This document shows, piece after piece, positions 44,887-57,139 of a stretch of DNA of 64,000 nt. This DNA is from Liolophura sinensis (Eukaryota; Mollusca; Polyplacophora; Chitonida; Chitonidae), in the NCBI RefSeq assembly GCF_032854445.1, contig NC_088297.1, positions 22,271,127 through 22,335,126 of the forward strand, written 5' to 3'. The stretch's first letter is position 1. Each line of letters opens with the position of its first letter. Below the pieces are notes generated by a model that saw nothing but the letters and a program-made list of their open reading frames with translations, was not told the DNA's origin and ran no database searches. The translations under genes and the position numbers were made by a program.

Positions 44887-45080
44887 TGAAGGAAAGCGGA
44901 ATGGGGAGAAGGGAGATGGAAAGTGGAATAGGGAGAAGAGAGAAGGAAAGCGGAATGGGAAGAGGGGAGAAGGAAAGCGAAATGGGGAGAGGGGAGAAGG
45001 AAAGCGGAATGGGGAGGAGGACAGTGCTATGGGGAGAAGGAAAGCGGAATGGGGAGAGGGGAGAAGGAAAGCGGAAAACG
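44887..45080 (+). repeat. GA-rich minisatellite, ~27-bp units, about 7
   Basis: Unit near agaaggaaagcggaatgggg plus agaggg. One strand is nearly all purine. Frames on both strands (44812-45139) are by-products of the repeat. The unit resembles the SINE segment ggtgggaggaaaccgggcag that should follow at this point of the adjacent SINE fragment. Confidence 0.9.
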
Positions 45081-45329
45081 CACCACTTCGTTCTGTCACG
45101 GTACGTGTGTACTTATATGTTTTAAGAGCACACATATAATAAAGGGAAGAACAAATGAGTTCACTGCTTTGGACAAACAGATTAGAACGAGTTTTACGAG
45201 TTCCCCCTTATCTAAAGACAGTTTTAAAAAATGCTCACATGATTTCCACCCTTGGATACAGATGAGTTTGACTTTAATATATAACATCGCCACGATATGG
45301 CTGAAAAATTGCCGGTGTGTCGTTAAGCA

Positions 45330-45545
45330 ATTCATTAAATAGATAACATGACCCCAAGTTGATGTTAATAAACTGGGTTTATAAATGTTCTGTCAATAAA
45401 AGACACAAACCTCTGGCTTCCATCGTTACCCAGCCAATAAAAAATAGTTTAATACCACTGAGTTCAGTCAGTATGGTTTTGTCATTATTGCCTAGAGACA
45501 TTTGCAAAGCGACTAAAGCTTGTCTTGATTCCCTGGCGGACTGAT
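45330..45545 (+). repeat. Dispersed repeat J, copy 1
   Basis: aactgggtttataaatgttc, a ggttttgtcattattgcct block, and agacatttgcaaagcgacta match 54680-54860 (aactgggtttgtttttgttc, ggctttgtcgttgttgactc, agatatttacaaagcaggtg). Confidence 0.5.
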
Positions 45546-46680
45546 TTCTTCAAGATCAACATTATCTACAAACACAGCATGCATATTTCACGGGATAAAG
45601 TTTTTTCCTCGTCTATGCTGTGATATATTACCCAGAAAATGATATTTATTTCTTTCGTTTTTCACATAATTCATGGACCCATTCTAAACTACCAGACGGC
45701 AAATCTTTACGATTGGATTTGTTCATGCAGAGGCACGCACAAGGCATTGTTCAACAATAAATCTGTGGAAATATCTAGTCTGTTAAATAGCCTAGGGTGA
45801 TGTTCGTTTGGTTCCAGATGTCATACTTTGGTCACAATAAGCATGACCATTTGGATGATCTGAGGAGTTTCAATATAACACGCCTTCTTCTAACAATGCG
45901 TACACTTTATGTATGTCATCTGTGAAATATCGTCAGTTAAGGCCAAATGCAAGACATTGAGCGCCGTCATATGAGTGAACTATTTATTCTTGAGTACACA
46001 TTTAAAAACAACACGACAAAGTCTTTCATCACTCAAAGTGAATGTACACATTCATCTATGGATGTATTTGTCGAATGGACATGAAAATTTAACTATATTC
46101 CTGGGTATTGTTTTTTGGCTTTCCATCTAATGTAGAATTCATTTTAGTGTTTTCATTACCTTCAGTATTGTTGGAGATTTTCTTTCTAGCGGTATGACAT
46201 TTATCAATCGATCATTCACTCAATCCGGTTTTTGTTCAGAAATCCCAAACGTTTTAACTTTATGTACATTTTTATTCACTAATTTGGATTGTTTTTAAGA
46301 ATCTTTCACCAAAACCCTAACGGGGCAAGTTTAAGGTTAGACGACAAAAGAAAGGGCCTCATCATGCAAAATTTTAGACGTTTTCACACTCCTGAGCGCT
46401 CAGGACATATAGAACAGCGGAGGAGTTTGGACACCCATTCCACTATTCACCTCGCTTACATGGCAGGTTTCTCCTGTGGAATATAGAGGACTCAAGGTAT
46501 TTACATGTATTTACCTTGACTGTAAATCTACAGGCTGGAAGTGTCGTCTGTTTTAAATCCTTCAGTTCCACATCAGCATTTAAACTCAATATTTAACTTA
46601 GATGAGGTTTTACTTTCAACTGTATTTAAAATAGAATGTGACCGATGTAAGCCGAGAAGGTGACAGGATAGGCCTTTAAA
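45546..46680. other. Unassigned stretch
   Basis: A worn family A tail may sit near 45960-46005 (gcgccgtcatatgagtgaac, then attcttgagtaca). Otherwise no gene or repeat recognised. Confidence 0.3.
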
Positions 46681-46724
46681 TGCATGATTCACGCCAGGTG
46701 CGGTGTAGAAGCTGTGTACAAACT

Positions 46725-46930
46725 TGGAGGAACGGACAGTGGTCGAGTGGTTAAGATTCATGAAAAGATACACCAGGCACGTGCGGTGAGATTTACGGTG
46801 GGAGAATACCGGAGCCCCCGAAGTAAACCACCCCTCTTCGCCGGACACCTGGGGGCCAGTGCGGGACTTGCACACAACTTCATGAAGGGTCTGACTGTCA
46901 CAGTTAACGCTTCGTCGGTATGAGCAGAGG
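46725..46930 (+). other. Possible tRNA-like SINE remnant
   Basis: gacagtggtcgagtggttaa resembles a tRNA A box. A G/C-rich block follows (gagcccccg, cacctgggggcc, gtgcgggacttgcacac), unlike the surroundings. There is no matching second copy in the window and no clear B box, so the call is weak. Confidence 0.3.
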
Positions 46931-46934
46931 ATGA

Positions 46935-47460
46935 ACTTGGTTCTCGTTGTTTTTGCTGCAAACATTTAACCGAAATCCAACCTAAAATGACAAAGTTACC
47001 TTTTGTACTTTGTAATAAAATGTTACAGTCGCGATTATAGGAATCCTCTGTCTCACCTTGAAACCAAACTAATAATAATAAAACCAAAAACATTAGCCTT
47101 ATGTGATTCTGAATACATTTGGAAACTGTTAATTATGATGGATTAATACTTTTTGAAATCTGCGGGGATATATTTACAGACCACCGGAGGCCAGCTGGCT
47201 GGGCACTGGTTGCCAGAGGCGTTTTGCTGAAATGACGTATGAAATATGACAGGGAGGGTTGATGTATTAGATGTTGCTGTAGAGAGGTTTTATCTATTCT
47301 GGTACATTGTTACCCCGGGCACGACAAGTCTTCGGCACAAAGCACTTCTCTACTAGAATCACAATCAAGCCTCAGCACAAGTCGGATTGCACACATAGTG
47401 TACTGACAGCGCAGAAGGCTAGTAGTGTCAAGATAGCTTAATATCAGGCTTCGATCCAGA
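46935..47460. other. Unassigned stretch
   Basis: Contains short matches to 31090-31150 (gccagctggctgggcactgg) and to repeat G (gacaagtcttcggcacaaag). Probably worn repeats. Confidence 0.35.
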
Positions 47461-47464
47461 AATA

Positions 47465-47575
47465 ACCCACGCCTTCGATATAATACTATTGCTGACAATT
47501 TTCAGGCATTTTACAGTAAAATACAAAACTCTACCCACACTTTAAGAGTTAATATTGAAATTCCAATATCAAATC
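47465..47575 (+). repeat. Dispersed repeat H, copy 3
   Basis: acccacgccttcgatataat, gctgacaattttcaggcatt, aaactctacccacac and gaaattccaatatc correspond to 29832-29945. Confidence 0.5.
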
Positions 47576-47579
47576 AAAT

Positions 47580-48525
47580 ATTCCCAACATGAGAAAAATT
47601 TGATTTTTCTGGTACATGTAGTACGGTTCCTATACAAATGACCGTAAAAACGTATGCATTGTAGTTTCTTTTTCATATCTGGCCACAGGATGGCTTAATT
47701 ATTGCCTACTTGCCGTTAAGAGATAACCAGACATTCGTTTATTCATTAACTAATATCAATGTGGAGTAAAAGCGTTCATGAATACGACGGTAAAGGCGTT
47801 TAGATTTTCCAGCACTGGCTCTATCGTTTGCTAATTGCAGTTGATGATTTCGTTGTGAAACTCTCGACACTAAAATAGGATGAGGAGAGTCTTGGGCTTT
47901 GCTTAGGTAGTGGAAACCTGTTTTTTTTCATCGAAATACTTCATCGAAATGCTTATGGGCCAATAGAAGTACATGTTATTATACTTAGCGCAACACCAGA
48001 ATACTTCCATAAGTATTCCAGAGCCCACGAGGAAGTGCAAGACAATGAAATATTGATTTGTTGTTTACAATTTCGTTGTCGGGAGAAATAACATGCCCTG
48101 CATGTAACTGTTCTCTGGGAATGGAACATATTCTGAATCTATACAATCGGGGTTTGGGGTCAGGAAAGCCCTGAGGTGACCATTTAAGATAAAGACTGAT
48201 GTAAGCTTCGGGCTCAACTTCCACAGACGTGCGGTACAATGTACACAATGCAAATCTGTTTCATTCTTCATTTAATTCAGTTTAACGTTCAGAAATACAT
48301 TTTTTACCAAACATTGATATCCGGGATTTTTGATTCGAGCGGGCCGCACTGGTAGAGTGTATATATAGATATGCAAAGACCTATATAATATTTTGTATCT
48401 GATTTTATGATATGATTACGAGGACATTAAATAATTGATGGACGCTGTCAAATAATTTAAATATAGAGGCGACTGCGTAAAACGTTCCCTGAACATCAGC
48501 AGTCTAATATCGGGGGATATTACTG
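47580..48525. other. Unassigned stretch
   Basis: No gene or clear element. gcactggtagagtg near 48345 is A-box-like but nothing else of a SINE follows. Confidence 0.3.
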
Positions 48526-48529
48526 GCCT

Positions 48530-48880
48530 GGATAGATCCAAACAGGCTAGTTCATTGGTCAAGGGTCTGACAGCTGCAGCCAATCAGGGTTTTCGCCCTC
48601 TGAGCTTGTGATGACCATGGTTTTATGCACATCACAAATATTGATCTTCTATCAGACTTATTCCATCGACATTCAAAACAGTTCCGGGGTGTACCTTCAA
48701 GTGATCTTAGTTGGCAGGCTTGACATTCGTCGTGTAGTACAGTGTTATGACCAAAACCATTGCAATGTTTTGTTCTGGAGGAACTCTAGAAAGACAAAAG
48801 TTAACACTGGGCCCACAGAAATATATTTGTAGATACTATTATTACAGACCACACGACATATGGAATCTCCGATAAAGTTC
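48530..48880 (+). repeat. Dispersed repeat G, copy 3 (5' half)
   Basis: Blocks cattggtcaagggtctgaca, gcagccaatca, attgatcttctatcagactt, caaaacagttccggggtg, caagtgatcttagttggcag and atatatttgtagatactatt match copies at 19530 and 41330. The 3' half is not present. Confidence 0.6.
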
Positions 48881-48884
48881 TCAG

Positions 48885-49615
48885 AAACAATAGGAGAACA
48901 GGCCTCGGGATCACGAGTAGTCTTGGCCTGAAGTCAAAATATTAATTGTTAAATTAAGTATGTACCTTTCCCTTTTTGTTAACTAAAATTTGTTGTACAA
49001 AAAACTTACCCAGAATTTACGTAGTCAGTCAATATTTTAACCTTATTACACAAGCAATAACAATTTTAAAGCAATATGAACTTTTGATTTAAATCAAAGA
49101 TTGCTTCGTGATCCCGGGGCCAGATGTCCAGAAATCGATAGCCGGAGGCTCTCTTACAATGAAGGCAATACACACCACTATAACTGTTTACGTTAGCATA
49201 CAACAGGATCACGTGGCTACGGGAGGCGACTACGTTTATAAATGTTTTAATCAACATGTTGAGACAAACTCATCGTTATATGACGAATAAGAATGACTGT
49301 TAAATTCCAGCCTTCGACATTGCTTCTTTTGCTTTAAAAATTGAAAAAGGTTGCAGCATTGATGACTGTACAGTACAGAGACGAGACATATTAATCTTCA
49401 AACATAAATATGAATGGTTGATATGTCAGTTTTAAGGGGATAAAATTTTATAGGGTGCATTGATATATTGGTGAAAAGCATGCGATCGTCGAGCATCATG
49501 TAATACCGGTTACACAGATAAGCCAGCACTACAATGCGCTTTCCGCCGATTACGGCCACGGCACCAAGAATAATTTAGACTTTGGTGGATTACCTGGTCG
49601 GTGTTGCGGCTGAAA
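48885..49615. other. Unassigned stretch
   Basis: Overlapping frames at 49066-49290 on both strands show no motif. Confidence 0.3.
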
Positions 49616-49685
49616 ACACTTTGTTTGTCCTAGAGGGTGAACGGCAGACATCTTAGCCACTCAGCCACAGCCTGTAGCTACATGT
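49615..49685 (-). other. Possible tRNA-like remnant
   Basis: On the minus strand ctgtggctgagtggctaaga is a good A-box match. The expected B box is not recognisable and no stable cloverleaf is apparent, so it is more likely a SINE relic than a tRNA gene. Confidence 0.3.
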
Positions 49686-49779
49686 CTGGCTTAGTGAAGT
49701 CGTCCGCAAAATTATGTTATATGAAATAGCTTGTTGCTAAATGATCTATAACAACACTGTCCATGGGAAATCACTGACG

Positions 49780-50060
49780 CTGACAGTACAACGACTGCAG
49801 CGGCTGATTCACAAACACCCCAAATAAATCAAATAGTTAAATTGGACGACTGGATTATTGAAATCTCGATTCAAAAGCTTTCATTTTAAACAGTATTTGT
49901 GCCACACAAATGTCTTAATTGAATCCCATCCATCGGTTTAAGGAATTCCTTTGGAAAGCGAAGATTTCTGTGCCAGCTTTTGCCCGGTAAACACATTATC
50001 AATAAATGTCATTTTTTCCACAAAGCCTGATTGTACATAAAATACAGTTACTAAGAATAA
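49780..50060 (+). repeat. Dispersed repeat I, copy 2
   Basis: Shares gaatcccatccatcggttta and aaggaattcctttgg with copy 1. Shares atcaataaatgtcatttttt and ccacaaagcctgatt with 53490-53530. Upstream, gctgacagtacaacgactgc resembles gctgacagtataacgcatgt at 54315. Confidence 0.5.
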
Positions 50061-50064
50061 TATG

Positions 50065-51435
50065 GAACCATAAGGTCTGTTCAGGACGTAATTTGAACTA
50101 TTGTGGCTAATAAAGAATTTCCTTGATACAGTCTTTAACAAATATGGAAAAAGAAACTGATAGCATCAAAAATTTCATCTATGTTTGTGATTTGAGCCTG
50201 TGCAATGACATAAAACAATCCACATCGTTGTATTATCGGTAGGCTCATTTTGTATGAAATGCACAGGATTTTTACCCTAGGTTACAAACGACTTTAACTA
50301 CATGTCAATACAGCGATAATCCCAAAGGGACGCAAGCAAACGCAAGCAAACGGGATTCTTAAATATTTAGCCATTGAAACGCGTCGGCCACACTAGCCTC
50401 TGGGTTTGACCACCAATCAAGAGCTTAAGCCCACCGGGTTCCGGCAGTATATGAAAGGGTTTTGTCGTCAATGCATACAAACATGTACGAAGCAGCTTTC
50501 CCTGAGATTACGATTTTCGTGGACCGCCGCCGATATGACACTTCAAAGCCGGTATGTATGTAGCCTGTTTATCATGTTAAAAAAGCGACACCAAAAGTGT
50601 AGTTGGCTTAACGTGCGTGGATCTACTTAATCCACTGAACAGCTTAGCATAATAAATAAACAAGTAACTCCGAAGAAATTCATTTTGACGATCTCGCAGT
50701 TAAGTCATCCTCGGGAGAGGTGTATACATACATACAGGAGGCTCCCAGAAAAGCATAATTAATAAACATATCTATAAGATAAGCCTGGTAATAATTATTT
50801 ATGATGTGGTCTTGGCTTCAGTGGTATATACAACGATGAATGGATTACTGCGTACAATATAAAGTGACATAACAGACAGTATCAGTTAACAGTGAATTGT
50901 CAATAAAATGGGCAATAAACATTGAAAAGGTCAATAATATGTTAAAAGTATATTATTGCTTTGCTATAGTAAGATAATGTACATAATGACATAAAAATGC
51001 ATTTGGCTATATATGGATTTTTATGAATATATAAAGACATACATATGTATCTTTATAAATGTAAAAACACACTGTAAAGGCATCAATTCGTAAATTAAAA
51101 AAAAGACATTCTACCTAAACAGTTGAAGCTCTTTGGAGGTCACAACCCCATGGTTTAGTGCGGGTCTTTAGCATCTCATTGCTAAGGCTACCTTAAGCCA
51201 TAGCTATTTCCAGTTCAGGGAAGTGTCAATAATCCGAGCAGTACTCAACAATGGAGGTTATATTGAAGGCAGTGGCCTGTCATCGGGTTTGTTTGGAAGG
51301 TTTATGTGGTCCATAACATGTTGGAAATGAGATCATCAATATCAATTTTAATGGAACTACTTCGCTTATTTAGGAATGGAGAACTTCTAAAAAAGAATGA
51401 TTTTGGTTTGCAAACCCATGTTTAGTTTGAAAGAT
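50065..51435. other. Unassigned stretch
   Basis: No recognised gene or element. The frame at 50406-50630 shows no domain. Confidence 0.3.
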
Positions 51436-51438
51436 GTA

Positions 51439-51465
51439 TACTATCCAAAAAAAAAGAAACGCATA
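51439..51465 (+). repeat. Left terminal inverted repeat of the Tc1 element
   Basis: About 27 bp, pairing with 52930-52956. The A run here is longer than in the right copy. Confidence 0.9.
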
Positions 51466-51769
51466 GGTGTTTTGTTTTATTTTAAAATGAAATAAATACA
51501 TTTTGTCTTCATTTCATGAGCAAAATGTGTTTTAATATTGTTAATAGTCACAGTTAGCACACATTTTATTCCTCAAAACATTTCTTGGTTGAAAATGTTG
51601 AGTTTGGAGGCCGTTTTTGGAAGAAGTAAAAAATACAGCACCACACTGCATCACGTGCAGTCTTACACGCCGAACTTACGCATGGAAAGCATGCAGTGTG
51701 TGACTATAAAACCGCAACTTCGGGCCGGAAATCGGCGTCTTTCAAGTGGTGTTTTCAAGCTGATTCAAC

Positions 51770-52761
51770 ATGCCACGTCTTGACACTGTCACAAGAAATA
51801 TTGCCATTGGAAGACTTCAAGCTGGAGAGTCCCAATCGTCCATTTCTAGGCGTCTACACGCCAGTCAGAGCAGGATTTCACGGCTTGCTGCCCGCTACAA
51901 CAATACTGGGACAACAAATGACCGTCGGCGTTCAGGTCAACCACGTGTCACTACAGCAGCCCAAGATCGCTACATAAGGGTCCTCCATTTGCGTGACCGT
52001 TGTGCTACAGCTGAAAGCACAGCAGCCAGCATACCGGGACTGAGGAGGATATCAGGTCAGACAGTGCGGAACAGGCTGAGGGAACATGGACTGAGAGCCA
52101 GGAGGCCCTATGTTGGGATCGTGCTGCGTCCTCACCATCGCGGTGTAACAACGTGACTGCATGGAATCTACGCAACTGGCGACGCATTTGGTTCAGTGAT
52201 GAGTCCAGATTCCTATTGCAGAGACGTGATGGTAGAAATCGGGTTTACAGACGTGCTCACGAACGTTATGCCCCTAACTGCGTACGCCAAGTGGACAGAT
52301 TTGGTGGAGGGAGTGTGATGATGTGGGCAGCAATATCGTATACTGGTCGTACAAATCTTGTCCACGTTCAGGGAAATCTTACGGCCATACGCTACCGAGA
52401 CACCATCCTGCAGCCACACCTCTTACCTGTCATTGACGTTCAGCGGGAGTTGTTCCAGCAGGACAACGCCAGACCGCACACGGCACGTGTCACAAGGGAC
52501 TTCCTCGCCGAAAACAATGTAAATGTGCTACCCTGGCCGTCCCGTTGCCCGGATCTTAACCCAATTGAGCATCTGTGGGATGAACTTGATCGACGTCTAC
52601 GCCAACGTCAACCTCAACCCCAAACGCTTCAAGAGCAAGTTGCATGTTTGCAGGAGGAGTGGCAGAACATTCCCCAGGCCTCTATCCAGCGTCTCATCCA
52701 GTCCATGACAAGGCGTGTCAGAACTGTTATTCGTGCCCGTGGTGGTCACAAGAGATACTGA
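51770..52761 (+). pseudogene. Tc1-type transposase, frame-broken
   Basis: This enzyme would bind the element's ends and cut and paste it. The N-terminal part (51770-52156) has two helix-turn-helix-like regions (VTRNIAIGRLQAGESQSSIS; ISGQTVRNRLREHGL) linked by a basic RRSGQPRV segment, as in Tc1. The catalytic part (52153-52761) has aspartate in FSDESRF (codon 52198-52200), aspartate in QQDNARPHT (52462-52464) and glutamate in LNPIEHLWDEL (52567-52569). There are 87 and 34 residues between them, giving DD34E. Between the parts, near 52130-52155, about 20-30 bases typical of the family are missing and the frame changes, so no full protein can be made. Upstream ATG at 51770 follows no other in-frame start. 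Confidence 0.95.
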
Positions 52762-52929
52762 CATTCCACTCAAGTGGGAGACTCATTGTGAGTGTCTTAC
52801 CTCAAGTTGATGGCCTTGTTGTCTAGATATGGACCCTTCCTTAATCTGTGTAAAAAATATTTGCAGAATAGCAATTCTTATTTAGTTATGCATAATTGAA
52901 AAGACTGCATCACCTCCGCAAAAAACCGG

Positions 52930-52956
52930 GTTATGCGTTTCCTTTTATGGATAGTA
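52930..52956 (-). repeat. Right terminal inverted repeat of the Tc1 element
   Basis: About 27 bp, complementary to the left end with a few mismatches in the A-rich part. Confidence 0.9.
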
Positions 52957-52959
52957 TAT

Positions 52960-53265
52960 TTCAAATGCAATTAAGCAACACGCTGCAAATCATTCAGCAG
53001 ACGAACGGTGTGACAGATTTTCCAGTCATAGTCGGCATGTAGGCTTATTTTGTTATCTATTCCTTTTACTTGCTCCTATTATTTCTCAAAAGATTTTACA
53101 CGATTAACTAGGACAGATGCGACAGTTTGTGGAAGACAAAGCGTCCTATTTACTCAGTTCTAACCTCTACCTATAAGTCTCATCCTCAGGTTTAAGGGAT
53201 GGAAAGCGGCCTGCTGAATGAATTACACTAATTAGCTTTGAAAAAAAAACTAAACCTGGTATCAT
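52960..53265. other. Unassigned stretch
   Basis: No gene or repeat recognised. Confidence 0.3.
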
Positions 53266-54420
53266 AACAGCTGTAGCAACAGAATCTCGGACATCGACCC
53301 AAAATTAAATGGCGATTTTCATGCACACAGAAACTGGATGAATTTCAACCAGTCAGTAAAAAGGATATTTGTGTCACAGTATGCTCGAACCCAAATCTCC
53401 TCTATCGTTTTTAGAAATCGGTATGTACACCAAGAATTTTCATGGATCTATAAAGGCCCCAACTTTACAAGTGACCGGTTAACCTAGTATCAATAAAGAT
53501 CATTGTTATTCCACAAAGACTGATTAAACATAAGATCCAATTGCTCTATAAAAAATTAGGAATTTGCCTATACAGTGGAGCAAAAAATGTTACTTTGACC
53601 GTATGTTCTGTTCAAATCATTTTTGGAAATTTTGTGGTGAATGAACTATTTCTAAACCCATGCTAAAATCTTTCTGTTTTAAATATATTTGCAACTATTT
53701 TTGATGGAAGAAAAATTTTGAAATCCCCGGGTAAAATCTCTAACAGGGAACTGAAAAGAAATTTCAAACAATTTATGTTTTCCTTAAGATTTCATTAATT
53801 TAATAGAAAGGTTTTTTTCACTTACATTTACATGTTTTCTTTCAAATGTGTGGATGGGGGAAAGATCTGTGGACAGCGGGAGAATACCATCATCGCTCAC
53901 CGGATTTCTCGGTGACGTCAAAACTTATCCCTAACAAGTGCGAATTTTAGACACTCACCACATAGCCGCGATGTTTAGACTCATTCAGCACACAACAACT
54001 GCGTCAAGACAGCTTACCTTATAAGATACAGACAGCTTTAGCTGCATGCGTCACCATGCACGTTAATCCAAACGCAAATAAACTGGTTTTATATATGTTC
54101 AACCAATAATACACGTCCACCACATTGCCCTCAGGCTTCAACCGTGAATTAGCTACTTAGAGTGACATTTGTGCCCAAGAAAGAGAAAAACAAGCATCTT
54201 AAGCGCCCTAAACGTGTGCTAATAAGTCTGGTGTAAAAATCGGCGACATGTGTCCGAGATTACAAGTAACTTGTTGGATGAATGATGTAAACTGATCAAA
54301 ATTGCGATTAGCTGAAGCTGACAGTATAACGCATGTAGCCACAGATTCATAGACAAAACCCCAAAATGAACCGTGCTTTTCATCCTCAGAGAGATTAGAT
54401 GACTGGAATGGGGAACTCAG
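53266..54420 (+). repeat. Dispersed repeat I, copy 3, and related worn repeats
   Basis: tatcaataaagatcattgtt with attccacaaagactgattaa (53490) resembles 49995-50030. aaataaactggttttatata and tgttcaaccaataa (54078) resembles 45370-45400, and gctgacagtataacgcatgt (54315) resembles 49780. Between these blocks (53540-54060) nothing is recognised. Confidence 0.4.
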
Positions 54421-54679
54421 CATTTAGGTGACTCAGAAAAGTCCGAAAAGTCAGTAATAAACTCATGGTTTCTCCCTGTGGATTCAGTGTTTGTTTAGTC
54501 TGTCGTACAGGAAGCTTATTTACTGGCTTCAAAATCCACGTTACAATATACGTCACACCAGTCCGGGTTCCATAAACACGCACCTAACTGCTGCATTCAG
54601 AGTGAGTTAACAGAGTAAATACGTCATAAGATCTCACAAAAAATGATTGGATTTTCACTCCGGGATAGGCATAGATGGG

Positions 54680-54860
54680 GATGCAACAAACTGGGTTTGT
54701 TTTTGTTCCTGACATTTTGATATCACTCGCTTTTTGTTTCCACAGTTATTGGACAAACCAGACTGAGCGTTCAGTTTTAGTCGTTGAGTCAGTGCGTGTA
54801 AAGGCTTTGTCGTTGTTGACTCCAGATATTTACAAAGCAGGTGAATCCTTGACGCAAGGA
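54680..54860 (+). repeat. Dispersed repeat J, copy 2
   Basis: Counterpart of 45330-45545. It lies inside an open frame of 123 codons (54675-55046); the frame's second half shows no recognised domain, and because the first half is a repeat the frame is not called as a gene. Confidence 0.5.
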
Positions 54861-54864
54861 TCTT

Positions 54865-56410
54865 CCGCAGATATAATCCGTATTAAACTCCTTAGGGATT
54901 ACATGTGTAATCTGTTAACAATTTTCAGAAAATTACGTTATAATATGAGAATACATTCTAACTTCACTCGGACAAATGACTTTCTGTTACGATTAAACGA
55001 TTGTTTTATTTCTCTTTTTGATAGATCTTGGGTTTTGTATTACTAGACTTATAAGAACTTTACTATATTCAAATTGAAATGTTTGAACAAACACTATTGT
55101 TTATTATTATTATTAATTAAGTTTGTGTTTGACGAAAATCACAGAAGTTAGGTTCACAGTGTATGGGCTGACAACAGACCATCAACAGATCCCTACGTAT
55201 TTGATCATCCGGCTGGCATGACTGAGCTCGGTGCACGTTGTCCAACTACATGTTTTGACGTCCATTCCATTATTAACGTCACTTGTCTAGTGGATTTCCC
55301 TTGTCAAATTTAGACGGCTTTAAGATATTCACCTTGACTGTTAACGCACAGGGAATCCAAACCACTGCAGAGTTGAGCTCGTCATCTGTCATTGTCCCGA
55401 CATTTCTGCACCGGAAAGTGGGATACCTTAGAATTATGATGTTTTGCCTTGCGCAGTGCTCAGTTACAATGGAGATAACGAAACGAAGTGACAGGACTGG
55501 CTTTATATAGGTCATGATAAACGCCTGGCACAGTGAGGTTACATTATGCTTAGAGGGAGCAGGTTATGACCGACATTTTAAGTACTATGTTTGTTCATGG
55601 CGAGAGTCTTAGGTCAAAAACTTTTCTCAAATGTTTAGTGGTAATAAGCGGTCGACAAATAAAGAAGAGCTTGCGTGAAGTTTGTTGGCGATCGCTGGAA
55701 GCTCATATTGGGGACGACAATTTTGTACATCATTTTCGAGAAAAATCGTCAGTAACATGCCGCAGGTTAACCCAGTGAACATCTATTTCTTCCACCTTAA
55801 AAGGACCTGGTATACAGAAAATATTTTTTAGGTCATCACGGCGGCCTTTTCTTATTGCTGACTCCAGACATATTTATACTTGGAAACAAACATATAGAGA
55901 ACGGAAGTTCTTATCCGGTCTTTATTGAGTTGTACACTGCTTAGTTTATTAAAATTTCCCATTCTCGTACCGCATTCATACGCCACAATAGAGATGTGTC
56001 GCGCATTGTTTAATTCGTCTTGAAAATGGTTTGGGTAGAAAACACACTCCTTGAGAAATATCTGGTCGATACGTAATGCCATATATTATAAAAATGACTT
56101 ATATTGATAAAATTAGCCATGTAATTATATAACCATCTGCTCCACTACACTTCCTTTGCCTTTCCTGCTTACGAATAATAGTTTTCATGTTGACATCAAC
56201 TGACATAAACATACATGTTTCATTAATTTCCATTTCGAAATGCAAAATGTTTTTGTGATGCATTTTCGAAAGACATGCATCACATGATATTGCACGTATT
56301 GGGTCTGTGCGTCTCTAAAAACACATGGGGCAACCAGGGAGCATGCTATAAAATGAAATACATGGTCCCATGACAGGATTTGTGCCACAAGCAAAACATT
56401 AAAACCAGTT
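54865..56410. other. Unassigned stretch
   Basis: Overlapping short frames (55279-55515 on both strands, 55566-55778 plus, 55852-56082 minus) have no recognised motif. gctgactccagacatattta at 55858 resembles the end block of repeat J. Confidence 0.3.
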
Positions 56411-56422
56411 CCGGAAATATAT

Positions 56423-56547
56423 TTATTTATTTGATGGGTGTGTTACGCCAGACTGAAGAATATTTCACTTGTACGACGGCGGCCAGCATTATGGTGGGAG
56501 GAAACCGGTCAAGGCCTGGGGGAAACCCACGACCATCAGCAGGTTCT
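56423..56547 (-). mobile_element. Headless SINE family A copy with target-site duplication
   Basis: Minus-strand tail and body from tttatttatttgatgggtg to catcagcaggttct. The head side ends at the recurring internal site. A perfect 10-bp duplication, ggaaatatat, lies at 56413-56422 and 56548-56557. Confidence 0.9.
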
Positions 56548-56559
56548 GGAAATATATAT

Positions 56560-57135
56560 TAATATGGAATTGTGGAAGACAAAGCCTAGATGTACCACAA
56601 TAGCCCAATGCTCCTTAAAGAGGGCAATTTACCAAATTGCAGTTATCTTTCAAAGTCTGGGAAATTACATTTCTTGCCTATATAGCTTCGTCCAAAAACG
56701 ATTTCTGTACCACAGCGAGATCATTTGCAAGTCCCTCAAATGGGAGCACCCAGTCTCATCGAAGAATATATTCCGACCTGAATTCGAAGCTGGATGTGAA
56801 GACAGTACACAATATAGACATAAATAACTGTGACCAAACCAAGGACAAGATTACAAAATGATGGGCTGGGTATGTGGAATGGGACGCTGACCACATTGTT
56901 CATAGTTAATTTGACTCTAAGTGTTTATTATTTTACCGTAAATTCGAGGCAATCAATTACAAAAGCAAAGACCACGAGGGAGGGATTTTTACCTGTCAGA
57001 TAGCATAGCGTCCATTTTCACAGAAGCAGTGTAGAACAGGTGGACCAGGTGGTTTGGAATCCCTACTTCATGATCATTGTTGAGAGGACGATTGGCTGCC
57101 ACAGGAATCATGTCTTACCCAAATGAACCTGCTTT
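56560..57135. other. Unassigned stretch
   Basis: Frames at 56438-56861 start inside the SINE or lack motifs. Confidence 0.3.
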
Positions 57136-57139
57136 AAAG

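Larger units (their letters stand above)
51439..52956 (+). mobile_element. Tc1-type (DD34E) DNA transposon, complete ends
   Basis: The element is 1518 bp. Inverted ends tactatccaaaaaaaaagaa (51439 onward, continuing acgcata) and, at the right end on the complementary strand, tactatccataaaaggaaac (continuing gcata) match over about 27 bases. A TA duplication flanks it at 51437-51438 and 52957-52958, the usual target of Tc1/mariner elements. It holds one transposase gene, broken by a frame change. The preserved ends mean it could still be moved by a related transposase supplied elsewhere. Confidence 0.95.

Noticed and set aside
44812-45139. Frames of 100-107 codons rich in Arg/Gly/Lys/Glu or Ser/Pro/Phe
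   Set aside because: They are translations of the GA-rich minisatellite and its complement.
54675-55046. 123-codon plus-strand frame as a gene
   Set aside because: The first half matches dispersed repeat J and the rest has no recognisable domain.
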